Of a DNA stretch of 35,291 nucleotides, positions 18,548-28,300 are shown piece after piece; position 1 is the first letter of the stretch, and each line of letters starts with the position of its first letter. Source of the DNA: DATFYM01 sp035315065. GTDB taxonomy: Bacteria; Acidobacteriota; Terriglobia; UBA7540. The stretch is from the NCBI GenBank assembly GCA_035315065.1, contig DATFYM010000214.1, forward strand, positions 1 to 35,291, given 5' to 3'. A model generated the notes under the pieces. That model was not told the origin of the DNA and searched no databases. It saw only the letters and a program-made list of their open reading frames with translations. Position numbers and translations under genes: made by a program.

Positions 18548-19786
18548 TCATTGTTTCCGGGGCGTCTGATCCGCGCTCTTGCCGCCGGACAACCACTTGA
18601 GACTCCTGCCCTCGGCTTGCAGGCGCTCGTGGTCAGCCTGCTGAAGAGCGGCAGCGATGGCTCTTTCCCTCGTGCCTTCCTGCGTTTTGTGCAGGCGAAA
18701 ATAGACTTGCGCAAGCAGCACGTGAGCGTCCGTGAGGCTTGGGTACTTTTGCAGAATGCTCTCCAAGAGCGCTTCGGCCTTCGAATAATCCTGGTTTGCC
18801 GCCTCCAATTTTTCACCCGCGGCTTGTTGCACGGCCAGCACGGAAAGCTCATAAGCGGGGCCCGGGTTGCCGGATCCGAGCTCGCTTGCTTTTTCAAGAT
18901 ACTTTTGGGCGTCGGCGTTGTCTCCCTGGGTACGGTCCAACTGGCCCAGCAGATAATTGGCTTTGAAGTTGTTCGGGTCCCTGGCAAGTTCCTTCAGGAA
19001 GGCCGCCTTCGCGTCGTCCAGCTCGGCCATGGCCGCCAGACCGGCACCGAGATCGGCGTAAAGGCTCGGCAGCGTGGGATCCATTTTCTCCGCCTGCCGG
19101 AACGCTTCCAGCGCCGGCTGCCAATTCTTGACGCCCAGCAACGCTTCTCCCAGAATCATGTAAGCATCGGCGGACTTCACCTGCGAGAGCGAACTCTCGA
19201 TCAGCGGAATGGCCTCAACGTTCATTCCCATCCGCATGTACGACGCGCCCAGGATATATGCGGGCGTAGGGTCACCCGGCGAAGCCTGGTGCACCACGCT
19301 CGCCTCGTATCCCGCCAGCGGATAATCGCCCAAAGCAAAATGAGCATAGGCCAGCAGCTCCAGTGTCTTTGCGTTGTGCGGGTCGGTTATCAGGGCACGG
19401 GCAAACTGCTCCGACGCCTCCTTCGGACGGCTCGTCTTCATATACGCCAGCCCCAGGTTGGTGAGAACGTTCGCGTTCTCCGGGTCAAGCGCCAGCGCCT
19501 GCCCATACGCCTGAATGGCCTCGGGGAATTTCTTCTGCTGCGCGTAGGCAATGCCGAGGTTCGACAGCATCTTGAAGGTCGGCGGGTTCTTGGACAGGCA
19601 CTTATTGTATTCGATCACCGCCAAGTCCGGTTGCTTCTGAGCCAGGGCCTGGTCGCCGAGAACGCAGGCTGGAGGCTCCTGACCTTGAGCCCCCGAGGCT
19701 TGAGGCTCTTGGTCCGGCGCGCCCCACGCCTGAGCCGCCAGGCAGAAGACGATCACGGCCGTGCAGATTCCATGGCGAGGTTTCAT
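18548..19786 (-). CDS. Secreted TPR protein (first gene of the minus-strand cluster)
   Basis: 412 aa. Sec signal MKPRHGICTAVIVFCLAAQA(WG), then about eight TPR units starting near residue 45 (DQALAQKQPDLAVIEYNKCL, KFPEAIQAYGQALALDPENA, RPKEASEQFARALITDPHNA, NWQPALEAFRQAEKMDPTLP). The tail is charged. It opens a run of five co-directional genes (TPR, TPR, TPR, FG-GAP, seven-haem cytochrome) with gaps of 28, overlap, 78 and 78 bp. No obvious operator or strong promoter is seen immediately upstream. Assignment as a scaffold protein is inference. Confidence 0.85.
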   Translation of the reverse strand: MKPRHGICTAVIVFCLAAQAWGAPDQEPQASGAQGQEPPACVLGDQALAQKQPDLAVIEYNKCLSKNPPTFKMLSNLGIAYAQQKKFPEAIQAYGQALALDPENANVLTNLGLAYMKTSRPKEASEQFARALITDPHNAKTLELLAYAHFALGDYPLAGYEASVVHQASPGDPTPAYILGASYMRMGMNVEAIPLIESSLSQVKSADAYMILGEALLGVKNWQPALEAFRQAEKMDPTLPSLYADLGAGLAAMAELDDAKAAFLKELARDPNNFKANYLLGQLDRTQGDNADAQKYLEKASELGSGNPGPAYELSVLAVQQAAGEKLEAANQDYSKAEALLESILQKYPSLTDAHVLLAQVYFRLHKTQEGTRERAIAAALQQADHERLQAEGRSLKWLSGGKSADQTPRKQ

Positions 19787-20171
19787 TTTCCAATTCTACG
19801 CGAAAGTCCCGGACTCGACCACACAAAGACAACGGGAGGGCCCGCTCCCTCCGCAACACTAGCAATCACCTTCTTCTCGGGCCGCGAAGATTCATCTTCG
19901 GTGCGGTTTGGAACAAGAGTTTAACACAGAGTTCGCAGAGGACTCACAGAGGTCACGGAGAGGACCGAGAGGAGGGCGCTTCCTTCGGGGGCTTTCTTCT
20001 CTGTTCCCGCTGTGTTGAGGTCTTCTTTTTGGTTTTGGTTGCGGCCAAGCGCCGCTCTGCGTTGAGCCTTTTCTTCGCGTCCCGAGAGGAAGTTTCCGAT
20101 TAGCGCTACAGGGGCCACGGAGCCACCTAACGTTCGATATTCATTCCGTCGCGCCCTGCCATAAAAAGCAT
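19787..20171. other. Spacer with degenerate ACAGAG-type repeat
   Basis: From 19922 the plus strand reads a loose ~11-base periodic run (ACACAGAG, GCAGAGG, TCACAGAGG, TCACGGAGAGG, CCGAGAGG). This resembles the ACAGAG/CAGAGG dispersed non-coding repeats common in Acidobacteriota and Planctomycetota genomes. The 103-aa minus frame across it looks like translated repeat, not a gene. Nothing else stands out. Confidence 0.5.
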
Positions 20172-20198
20172 AAGGGGCGGGCCTTGCGCCCGCCCCTT
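20172..20198 (-). terminator. Rho-independent terminator of the TonB-receptor gene
   Basis: A perfect 11-bp stem AAGGGGCGGGC (20172-20182) / GCCCGCCCCTT (20188-20198) with a 5-base loop lies about 45 bp after the receptor stop. Read on the minus strand it is followed within a few bases by a run of five T (plus-strand A at 20163-20167). It insulates the receptor gene from the TPR cluster downstream. Confidence 0.8.
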
Positions 20199-20240
20199 GT
20201 GACTTTCGTTCCATGCGAACAAGGCCCGCCATGGCCGGCC

Positions 20241-23200
20241 TCAGAAATAGAGCTTGAGGGCAAACTCCATCTCCCGGTGGCCATGTTTACTCAGGATGCA
20301 CCCCACCGTGTTGCCGCCGCTGCAAGTAGGACTGGCGTTGAGTACAGGGGAGGAAACGCCTTGACTGAAACTGGTGGCGTTCGCTGGTAGCAACCAATTG
20401 ATATTCGGGTTTGCGACTGAATCCTGGGCCGGAGTATCGAGTTGCGCGCGGTTGAAGATATCGAAGGCCGCGATGCGGAACTCGAGGCGTCGCTGTTCGT
20501 CGAGCTTAAAGCTCTTGAACAGCGTGAAGTCGAAGTTGTTCGAGCCCGGTCCGAGGAACTGCGGTACCTCTGTTGTGCCCAACTGGTTGATTGACGGGAG
20601 CGTGATCGACGCCGGATTGAACCACTGGGAACCGGCGCCTTTGAAGTTAACGCCCTTTTGCGGGTTGAACAGGATCGTCGGATATAAGCTGCGGTCGGGG
20701 GTCCCGTACCAAGTTGCGCCGCCGCCTGGGAAATTAGCGCAGAGCCCAGCATTTTGTACCCCACCCTCGAAGCAATTGATAGTGCCGGTGGTCCCGGAAC
20801 CACCAATGTAGGCCTGTGGAGCTCCGCTTTGGAAGTTGGTGATACCGGAGAGTTGCCAGTGATCCAGAATGCCTTCAGCAACCTTGCTGCCGCTGAAATA
20901 CTTGGCACCGGCATCCGGCAGTTGGTAGATGTAGGAGACATTGAGGATCTGCGGCAGGGAATACGACATGAGACCGTAATTCAGCTTTGAATTGAACGGG
21001 TCCACGGTCCCGTTATAGCCCCCGGAGTACCCCATGGTCTTTGACCACGTGTAGGAACTGAGCAGCGTGAGGCCATGAGTGACGTTCCGCCTCACCGTCA
21101 TTTGCAGGCCGTTGTAGTTCGAGTCTGAGACGTGGTGGAGAAGGTCTATGGCTCCGAAAGGCTTGTAGTAGCGCAACGCGTTCTGGACACCGCTATTGCC
21201 CGCATTGGCGACCGGGTTCTCCGTTCCCGGAAGCCACAGTGCACCGAAGGGTATGGGGGCCAATATATTCTCGATGTAGAGGTGCCGCCCGACAGTGCCA
21301 ACATAGGCGGCTTCCACAACCGTCTTAAGGCCGATGTCCTGGTCAACCGTGAAATTCCACGAATAATTCTCCGCGCCATGGTTGTCGGTAGTGTCATACG
21401 CGGTGGCGCTGATACTTCCGATCGAGCTAAATGGGTTAATGGTTGAATAATAATTGAACCCCGTCGCAGCAGGATTTGCTGCCGCAGGATTGTACCTGGT
21501 GGCTGAGGTAATGCTCGTACTGAACTCGAAGGGAGGGTTATCTGCGGCGCCGAAGATGGTATTGCCCTGATCACGCTCCTCATAAACTCCCGCGCCGGCG
21601 CGAAGCACCGTCTTTCCGGTTCCAAACAGGTCGTAGGCGAATCCGAACCGGGGCTCTATGACAACGGGTGGGTTGGGGAACCCGCCGCTCGCCGGCGCTC
21701 CGGTAGCGAACTGCCCGACCAGGTTCTGCGGAAAGTAAGGCGCTTTTTCAACTAAGCCGATACCAGACCCGACCTGAACGCCGTCGTTAATGCTAGTGTC
21801 GTTGGCCGCCGACCACACGGAGGGGTTAAAGTTGGCGACCTCCCCGCGCGCCTCCTTCCAAGGCGGAAAGTAGGCAAAACGCGCGCCATAGTTCACGGTC
21901 AACTTCCGATTCACTTTCCAGGAGTCCTGGGCGTACCACTCGTAATTCCAGAACCGCCACATGCCATCCGGGTCGTTAGTGGACTGCGACCATTGGTAAA
22001 CGCCTTGGTCCAGTAAGTCACCGAAGACGTTTCCGGTTGAGGCGACGCCCGAAAAACCGTTGTTCGACCAAATGTTGCCATTCACATTGGCTTGATTCTG
22101 GTCGTTGCGCGTATGGTTCATCTGAAAACCGAATTGCAAGGTGTGCGTCCCCTTCACCTTGGTTAGACTGTCGGTAAGCTCAAAGGTAGTCTTGTTGCCA
22201 TAAATCCCGTTGTACTCATCGCCTTGGCCCCAAGTCTGTGAATTAGGCGGCTGGCCGTTCCATACCCCGGGGATCTCTACCGTCCGGGTAAACGCTGATC
22301 CACCCGATCCCAGCGCCCAATTGACGCCCGGGAGGGCCTTTAGTAAGTCGCTGCTGGCCACCTTACTGGGATCCGCATATTTGTAGGGGTAGTTTATAGC
22401 ACCCATGCTGAACTGGACCTCGTTAGTCAGCGTTGGATTGATGACCTTGACGACATTGATAGCGGCGTTCTCTCCGCTGTCATGCCCCACGACTGGGCTC
22501 ACCCTCGGAACGTTCCCGCCCCATCCGTCGCCTTGACCGGATGCCCAAAGCCCGTAGGGGTAATACTCGTGGTCCGAGTTTTGCGCCAAGCGCAGGAAGG
22601 CGCGAGTGTTCTGCGTCAGGTTGTAGTCAATGCGCCCCGTGTTCTCGATTCGGTTCGTGGGGTATAGGGGATGGGCAGCCAAGTTCGAGTTTCCATTCGG
22701 GTCAACATAGTTGGGAAGCACATAGGTGCCATTCAGTACTTCTTGGCCAGCCACCGTGACTTCGTTGGCGGGGAGGATATTGCCGGGCGCCGGATTTCCC
22801 GTAGCGGGATCATTCACAATGCAGGGCATGCTCAGATAATTCCCGCCCGTGACCACTCCCTGCGCATTCGTTTGGCAGAACTTGGTGTTGAGCAGCTCGC
22901 TGAAATTTCCATTGCGCATATTCGCGTCGGGCACCGTCCTAAACTGGGTTCCGGGGTCCCCGAGCTGCCTCTGCCACTCCACGCCGTAAAAGAAGAACAT
23001 CTTGTCGTTATTCTTGTTGAAGTCGCTGTGCGGAAGGCGGACTGGTCCGCCAATGTTGAAGCCGGGATAATTGAATTTACTGGCCGGCTTGGGGATGCCC
23101 GCTTGGTTATTCGACCAGTCGTTGGCGTTCAAGTAGGCGTTGCGGCCGTAATAGTAACCTTCGCCGTGGATCTTGCTGCCTCCGGATTTCGTGACCGCCT

Positions 23201-24044
23201 CAACGATGATGCCGGCGCCGCCCTGGCTGGCTTCAAAGCCCGACATCTTCACCGTAAACTCCTGGATCATGTCCATGTTGGGCTCGATCACGAACCCACC
23301 GTTTTCACCGGGATCGATAGCATTGGCGTTGTCAAGCGTGACCATATTCTGATCGTTGCGCAGCCCGTTGACGTTGAACCCATTGATGCCCTCGGTGTTC
23401 ATTCCGCCGACGGTCTGGAAGCCCGTTCCGCTCGCGCCATTGAAGCCGCCGGAAATGCTGCCCGGGGTCCCCGTGCCGCCCACCACGCCGGGCAAAAGTG
23501 TGAGCAACTCCAGCGCGTCGCGACCGATGGTGGACTCATTCTGAATCTGTGCCGCGCCGATGGTGGGCATCTGCCCGCCCGTCGATTTGGGAATCAAATC
23601 TACGGCGCTACCTTTCACTTCGACGGTCTCCACCTGGGTGCCCACCTGGAGGGTTGCGTCTTCTTGAAGCACCGCGCCGGGGGCCACGTGAATGCCGGTT
23701 AGCACGGACTCCTTGAAGCCTTTCGTTGAAACCCTCAGCGTGTAGGTTGCAACGGGAACATAGTTGAAATCAAATAAGCCGCTCGCATCCGAAGTGCTTT
23801 TCAGTTCCGTGCCGGAAGCCTCATTGTGCAGCACGACGGATGCCCCCGGAATGACCGCGCCCGAACTGTCGCGGACCGTCCCCGAGACGCGGCCTTCGCC
23901 TTGCTGAGCGAAAGCCATGGGCGAGCCGAGAATCAAAGCTAGGCTCAATACCATGAGCAACCCGTAAACTGCCTTGGTTCCCGTCGCAACTTCCCGGCTA
24001 CCAAGCCTCGCCCTTACGAGTTCTCCATGCCGTAGGTTTTTCAT
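20241..24044 (-). CDS. TonB-dependent receptor, Oar-like, with carboxypeptidase-regulatory N-terminus
   Basis: ATG at 24044 has an ideal AGGAGG six bases upstream and is preferred over the in-frame ATG at 24059; the product is 1267 aa. A signal/TM segment (AVYGLLMVLSLALILGSPMA) ends near AFAQ. It is followed by a CarbopepD_reg-like domain (GRVSGTVRDSSGAVIPGASV, VPVATYTLRVSTKGF), a plug region (ALELLTLLPGVVGG, VNGLRNDQNMVTLDNANAID) and a large beta-barrel ending in an aromatic residue (EFALKLYF), as outer-membrane barrels do. This architecture is the acidobacterial Oar/SusC-like type that imports large ligands such as oligosaccharides. Its promoter shares a tandem-repeat operator with the VWFA gene (24311-24385). 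Neighbouring GH44 and GH51 genes suggest hemicellulose oligomers as the ligand; this is inference. Confidence 0.95.
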   Translation of the reverse strand: MKNLRHGELVRARLGSREVATGTKAVYGLLMVLSLALILGSPMAFAQQGEGRVSGTVRDSSGAVIPGASVVLHNEASGTELKSTSDASGLFDFNYVPVATYTLRVSTKGFKESVLTGIHVAPGAVLQEDATLQVGTQVETVEVKGSAVDLIPKSTGGQMPTIGAAQIQNESTIGRDALELLTLLPGVVGGTGTPGSISGGFNGASGTGFQTVGGMNTEGINGFNVNGLRNDQNMVTLDNANAIDPGENGGFVIEPNMDMIQEFTVKMSGFEASQGGAGIIVEAVTKSGGSKIHGEGYYYGRNAYLNANDWSNNQAGIPKPASKFNYPGFNIGGPVRLPHSDFNKNNDKMFFFYGVEWQRQLGDPGTQFRTVPDANMRNGNFSELLNTKFCQTNAQGVVTGGNYLSMPCIVNDPATGNPAPGNILPANEVTVAGQEVLNGTYVLPNYVDPNGNSNLAAHPLYPTNRIENTGRIDYNLTQNTRAFLRLAQNSDHEYYPYGLWASGQGDGWGGNVPRVSPVVGHDSGENAAINVVKVINPTLTNEVQFSMGAINYPYKYADPSKVASSDLLKALPGVNWALGSGGSAFTRTVEIPGVWNGQPPNSQTWGQGDEYNGIYGNKTTFELTDSLTKVKGTHTLQFGFQMNHTRNDQNQANVNGNIWSNNGFSGVASTGNVFGDLLDQGVYQWSQSTNDPDGMWRFWNYEWYAQDSWKVNRKLTVNYGARFAYFPPWKEARGEVANFNPSVWSAANDTSINDGVQVGSGIGLVEKAPYFPQNLVGQFATGAPASGGFPNPPVVIEPRFGFAYDLFGTGKTVLRAGAGVYEERDQGNTIFGAADNPPFEFSTSITSATRYNPAAANPAATGFNYYSTINPFSSIGSISATAYDTTDNHGAENYSWNFTVDQDIGLKTVVEAAYVGTVGRHLYIENILAPIPFGALWLPGTENPVANAGNSGVQNALRYYKPFGAIDLLHHVSDSNYNGLQMTVRRNVTHGLTLLSSYTWSKTMGYSGGYNGTVDPFNSKLNYGLMSYSLPQILNVSYIYQLPDAGAKYFSGSKVAEGILDHWQLSGITNFQSGAPQAYIGGSGTTGTINCFEGGVQNAGLCANFPGGGATWYGTPDRSLYPTILFNPQKGVNFKGAGSQWFNPASITLPSINQLGTTEVPQFLGPGSNNFDFTLFKSFKLDEQRRLEFRIAAFDIFNRAQLDTPAQDSVANPNINWLLPANATSFSQGVSSPVLNASPTCSGGNTVGCILSKHGHREMEFALKLYF

Positions 24045-24310
24045 AATCCTCCTGTCCACTCTTCGAAAAGATTAAGGCTCGGAATCTAGCCGCTGGAAAG
24101 ATCTCAGCCCACCCACCCCACAAAAGCGGTAAGCCTTGAACTACGACCCTGCGCCGACGCACCGAAACTTGAGCTTCTATCTCCTGGAAATCCCGCACGG
24201 TCGTGATTGTTAGTTCTTGCTTGCTACCCCAACCCCGGACGCCCGACTACAGTGAAAAGCAAATAAGACTAACCAAAAACAATTACACCGTACCCGACTG
24301 CGCTTCCACC

Positions 24311-24385
24311 CGTCAAGAGGCACTTTGCGCCAAGAAGCTGGACATTTTGCGTCATTGACCTGGGCGAGAGTCTCTCATGCAAACC
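24311..24385 (-). promoter_or_regulatory. AraC-type tandem operator and -35 box, copy A
   Basis: CACTTTGCGCCA (24321-24332) and CATTTTGCGTCA (24343-24354) are direct repeats 22 bp apart. TTGACG on the minus strand (24316-24311) ends five bases from the proximal repeat and faces the TonB-receptor gene. GCAAACC follows at 24379-24385. The arrangement matches the block at 32071-32144 base by base in spacing. The -10 is unclear here (TACGGT at 18 bp). Confidence 0.6.
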
Positions 24386-24388
24386 TCC

Positions 24389-24417
24389 TTGAATCCGCTT
24401 ACGGAAAGGACTATGCT
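24389..24417 (+). promoter_or_regulatory. Candidate promoter of the secreted hypothetical gene
   Basis: TTGAAT (24389-24394), 17 bases, TATGCT (24412-24417), 60 bp before the ATG at 24478. It lies just beyond the tandem operator, so the same activator could serve both directions. Confidence 0.4.
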
Positions 24418-24477
24418 CGGCACCTGGCTATTTTGCGGCGTGGGCCGCGCGCCAAATGATGAATGCGGAGGTGAGTC

Positions 24478-25257
24478 ATGCGAAGTTGTCGTTTCCTCAT
24501 TGCCGGCACGGCGCTGATGTTAGTTGCAGGGATGGTTTATGCACGGAGGAAAGACACAGGTTGGATGGACGAACCTTTTACCAAGTGGGATCAAAAGCAG
24601 GTAGCGGAGTTGTACAACAATTCCGCCTGGGCTGTGACCAAAGTGTTTCGGGGCCAGGTGGTGGGCCAGCACGGTACCGCAACCGACATAGAAGGCCGTG
24701 CCTCCAGTGGCATCACCGGACCTGGCGGGGGCACGTCGGGCACGGATGTGCCGGACTTCACTTTCACGGCCAGGTTTCTTTCCGCCCAGCCCATCCGTGA
24801 GGCTTACGTGCGGATGCTACAGATCATGAACCACTACGACGCGCTGCCTGCCGACAAGCAAAAGGCGTTCGACGAAAAAGTGAACGGACTGCTGCACGCC
24901 GACGTCAGCCAGGAAGTCACCGTCACCTTATCTTATCACACCAACGATCCCATCTCTCAGCGGGACATGAACCAGTGGTTCAACACTCAAACCACCGACA
25001 CATTGAACCAGAACGCGTATCTCTACACTCCTGCGGGCCAGATTACGTTGCTCAAGTACATTCCCCCGCAGGAAGGCGGCGGCGGGCTTGGGGCCCGATT
25101 CATCTTCCCCCGAACATTCAAAGGCGAGCCCATCCTCCAGCCCACAGCTACCGGCAAGTTGCGCTTTCAACTTTCATGGCAGCCTCAGGTGGGACAGACA
25201 ATGTATATTGACTTCAAGCCTGAAGAAATGACCTATAAAGGCCAGTTTTCGTACTGA
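24478..25257 (+). CDS. Secreted hypothetical protein, divergent from the TonB receptor
   Basis: ATG at 24478 with GGAGGTGA at 24467-24474. 259 aa. A signal peptide (residues ~1-22, LIAGTALMLVAGMVYA) precedes an Acidobacteriota-typical sequence: DTGWMDEPFTKWDQKQVAEL, YNNSAWAV, then GRASSGITGPGGG, then DFTFTARFLSAQPIREAYVR, then ALPADKQKAFDEKV. The last third is beta-rich (VTVTLSYHTNDP, TLLKYIPPQEGG, ARFIFPRTFKG, KLRFQLSWQPQVG). It resembles proteins annotated only as hypothetical in this phylum. Divergent placement beside the receptor and a terminator-like hairpin before GH44 suggest an accessory envelope protein of the uptake locus. No enzymatic motif is visible. Confidence 0.75.
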   Translation: MRSCRFLIAGTALMLVAGMVYARRKDTGWMDEPFTKWDQKQVAELYNNSAWAVTKVFRGQVVGQHGTATDIEGRASSGITGPGGGTSGTDVPDFTFTARFLSAQPIREAYVRMLQIMNHYDALPADKQKAFDEKVNGLLHADVSQEVTVTLSYHTNDPISQRDMNQWFNTQTTDTLNQNAYLYTPAGQITLLKYIPPQEGGGGLGARFIFPRTFKGEPILQPTATGKLRFQLSWQPQVGQTMYIDFKPEEMTYKGQFSY

Positions 25258-25275
25258 GTGGCACCGGCGACGTAT

Positions 25276-25312
25276 AACCCGCTTCATACAGAAGGCCAAA
25301 GCGGGTTTCTTT
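25276..25312 (+). terminator. Terminator or attenuator hairpin before GH44
   Basis: AACCCGCTT (25276-25284) pairs with AAGCGGGTT (25299-25307) around a 14-base loop, then TTTCTTT (25305-25311). It ends only ~10 bases before the GH44 ATG, which has no clear ribosome-binding site, so it may attenuate GH44 expression as well as end the upstream gene. Confidence 0.65.
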
Positions 25313-25321
25313 GGACGTGCA

Positions 25322-28300
25322 ATGAACATGAACAATGTGCGGAGAAGCGTCGGAGTGGCGGTGTGCGTCCTGCTCGCCGCGCTCGCTGCGATGCTCATGA
25401 ACTGCGGCGGAGGAGGTGGTGGTGGCGGGGGTGGTGGTCTGACCGCGCCTTCTGCGCCTACAGGTCTGCAAGCGACCGCCGGCAACGCGCAGGTGAGCCT
25501 CACGTGGAATGCCAGCAGCGGCGCGACCTCCTACAATGTCAAGCGATCCACCACTTCAGGCGGGCCGTACACAACTATCGCCTCGCCCACAGCCACCAAT
25601 TCCACTGACACGGGACTGACCAACGGCACGACATACTACTATGTGGTCTCGGCCGTGAACTCTGCGGGAGAGAGCGCCAACTCGGCCCAGGTGAATTCGA
25701 CGCCGAGCGCCCCACCGGCCGCGCCTACGGGCCTCGCCGCCAGCGCCGGCAACGCGCAGGTGAGCCTCACCTGGAATGCCAGCAGCGGCGCGAGCTCCTA
25801 CAATGTCAAGCGGTCCACCACTTCGGGCGGGCCATACACGACCATCGCCTCGCCCACCGCCACCAATTACACTGACGCTGGACTTACCAACGGCACGACA
25901 TACTACTATGTGGTCTCGGCCGTGAACTCTGCGGGCGAGAGCGCCAACTCGCCCCAGGTGAATGCGACGCCGAGCGCCCCGCCGGCCGCGCCTACGGGCC
26001 TCGCCGCCAGCGCCGGCAACGCGCAGGTGAGCCTCACCTGGAATGCCAGCAGCGGCGCGACCTCCTACAATGTCAAGCGATCCACCACTTCGGGCGGGCC
26101 GTACACGACCATCGCGTCGCCCACAGCCACCAATTACACTGACACGGGACTTACCAACGGCACGACCTACTATTATGTGGTCTCGGCCGTGAACTCTGCG
26201 GGCGAGAGCGCAAACTCCACGGAAGTCAGCGCCACGCCCTCGGCGCCGGCAACGTCGGTTCAGGTGACGATCGATGCGCTGAACAATCGTCATCCCATTA
26301 GCCCTTACGTTTACGGCGGCGCCTACCCGGCGAGCGCGGCCAACATCACCGACAGCGGCACCACCGTGGTGCGCTGGGGCGGCAATGCGACCTCGACCTA
26401 CAACTGGAATTTGGGTACCTACAACGCGGACAATGACTATTACTTCGAGGACTTCAACTACTCGGAGATAGGCGATAGCGACTCGGCCCAGTTCATCAAA
26501 GATGTACTGTCGGCTGGTAGCAATCCTCTGATGACCATGGTGATGTTGTCCTGGGTGGCACAGAGCGCGGAAACGCCGGGAAACGGACACTGGAGCTTTT
26601 CCGTTGCCAAGTACGGCGCACAATGTGCCGTGGACCCTTATAACAGTGACGCTGGAGACGGCCTGAAGACGGATTGCGAAACCAAACTGACTGCCAATCC
26701 CAGCGATGCCTACGTTCCCTTGCTCGACGATCCAAGCCAAAGCTGCCCGGCGGCAAGCTGCGTGTATCGCAGCGAGTGGGCCGCAGCCCTCGCCGCGGCG
26801 TTCAACACCGTCAACACCGCACCGCACTTCTATGATATGGACAACGAGATCGACATCTGGGGCGGCACGCACTTCGACATTCATCCCAATCCCTCGGGCT
26901 ATGACGAGCTGGCCAGCGTTTACCTTACTGAGGCGACCAATCTGAAGACTTGGGATCCGGCGGCGATCCGGTTCGGCCCGGTGAGCTGCTGCTGGTGGTT
27001 CTACTGGAATGGGGCGAACAGTAACGACAAGGGCGCGCACGGCGGGGTAGATTTCCTGCCCTGGTGGCTGAACGAAGTCTACTGGCAAGACCAAATCGCC
27101 GGCGCTCGCTCGCTGGACGTGTTCGATATCCACGCCTACCCGGACGGCCCCGGCACGACGGGTTGGACGCAGGCGCAGTTGCAGGCATTGGCAGTCCGCA
27201 TTTACCGCGATTTCTGGGATCCGACCTACGTGAGCGAATCAGGCACAATCAATCAACAGTACGCGACATACATTGAGCCGAACAAGATCATCCCGTTTCG
27301 CATCCCGCGCATGCGGGCGATTGTGAATATGATCTATCCGCAAACACCGCTTAGCATCACGGAGTGGAGCGCCGCTTTCGCCGGAGAGTCGGATTTCTCG
27401 ACTGCTCTGGGGGACGCGGATGCGTATGGAATCCTCGGACGCGAACGCGTGTATCTGGCGTCGCGCTGGGGCGCGCCGGTTTCAACGAATCCGAACTACC
27501 AGGCCTTGAAACTCTTCACAAACTACGACGGCGCGCACCATGGTTTTGGAGCCATCTCGGTGGCCGCCACGAACAGCAGCGATCCCGACCTGTTCAGCGG
27601 TTATGCCGGTGTGAATTCCGCCGGCAATACGATGACCGTCCTGGTGCTCAACAAGGACCCGCAGAACCCCGTCAGCGTGCAATTTACGCTGAACCACTTT
27701 AACGCCGCCACCTTCGTGGCTTACACCCTCGCTTCCACAGCGCCCAACGCGATCACTGCTTTGGCCCCCGCCCCGTGGTCATCCAGCCAAACCTTTGCAC
27801 CCTATACCGCAACCTTGCTGGTGATCTCGGGGAGCATGCCGCAGGCCCCCGCTTCTGACTGGGACCTGAGTCCGGATACCACGATGGTTCCTGCGGGCGG
27901 CACAGTCACGCTCAACCCCACACTGACTTCCGGAAGCAGCACCGTCACACTCGGCACGCCGCAATCCGATTCCGGCATCAGCTTGAACGTCACCGGGACT
28001 AGCGTCGCGCCCGGCGGCAAGAACGGAACGATCGTGGTCACGGCGGGCAGCACGCCTGGGTTCTATCATTTCACCGTCCCCGGCACCGATGGCTCGGGCG
28101 TCATGCAAAACCAAAGCGGCTGGATTGTTGTCGGGAATCCTGCAGCCACCCTGACGAAGCAGGACGACCAGCAGAGTGGCGGAGTGGGCACTGCGCTTAA
28201 TCTTTCCGTCACGCTCGCGCCCGGCTCTTCCGGCGGCACAGCGACCGGAGCGCCGATCTTCTTCACCACCAGCGCCGGGACGCTGACGTACAACGGAACG

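Noticed and set aside
18551..19924. 457-aa plus-strand ORF opposite the first TPR gene (also 13951-15066 and 16589-17470)
   Set aside because: Antisense frames of TPR and FG-GAP genes; the composition mirrors the real genes.
19921..20232. 103-aa minus ORF between the TonB receptor and the TPR cluster
   Set aside because: It spans a terminator and an ACAGAG-type non-coding repeat.
25556..27133. 525-aa minus-strand ORF opposite GH44
   Set aside because: Its repetitive RRGRRGARRR sequence is the mirror of the FN3 repeats and the GH44 codons; not protein-like.
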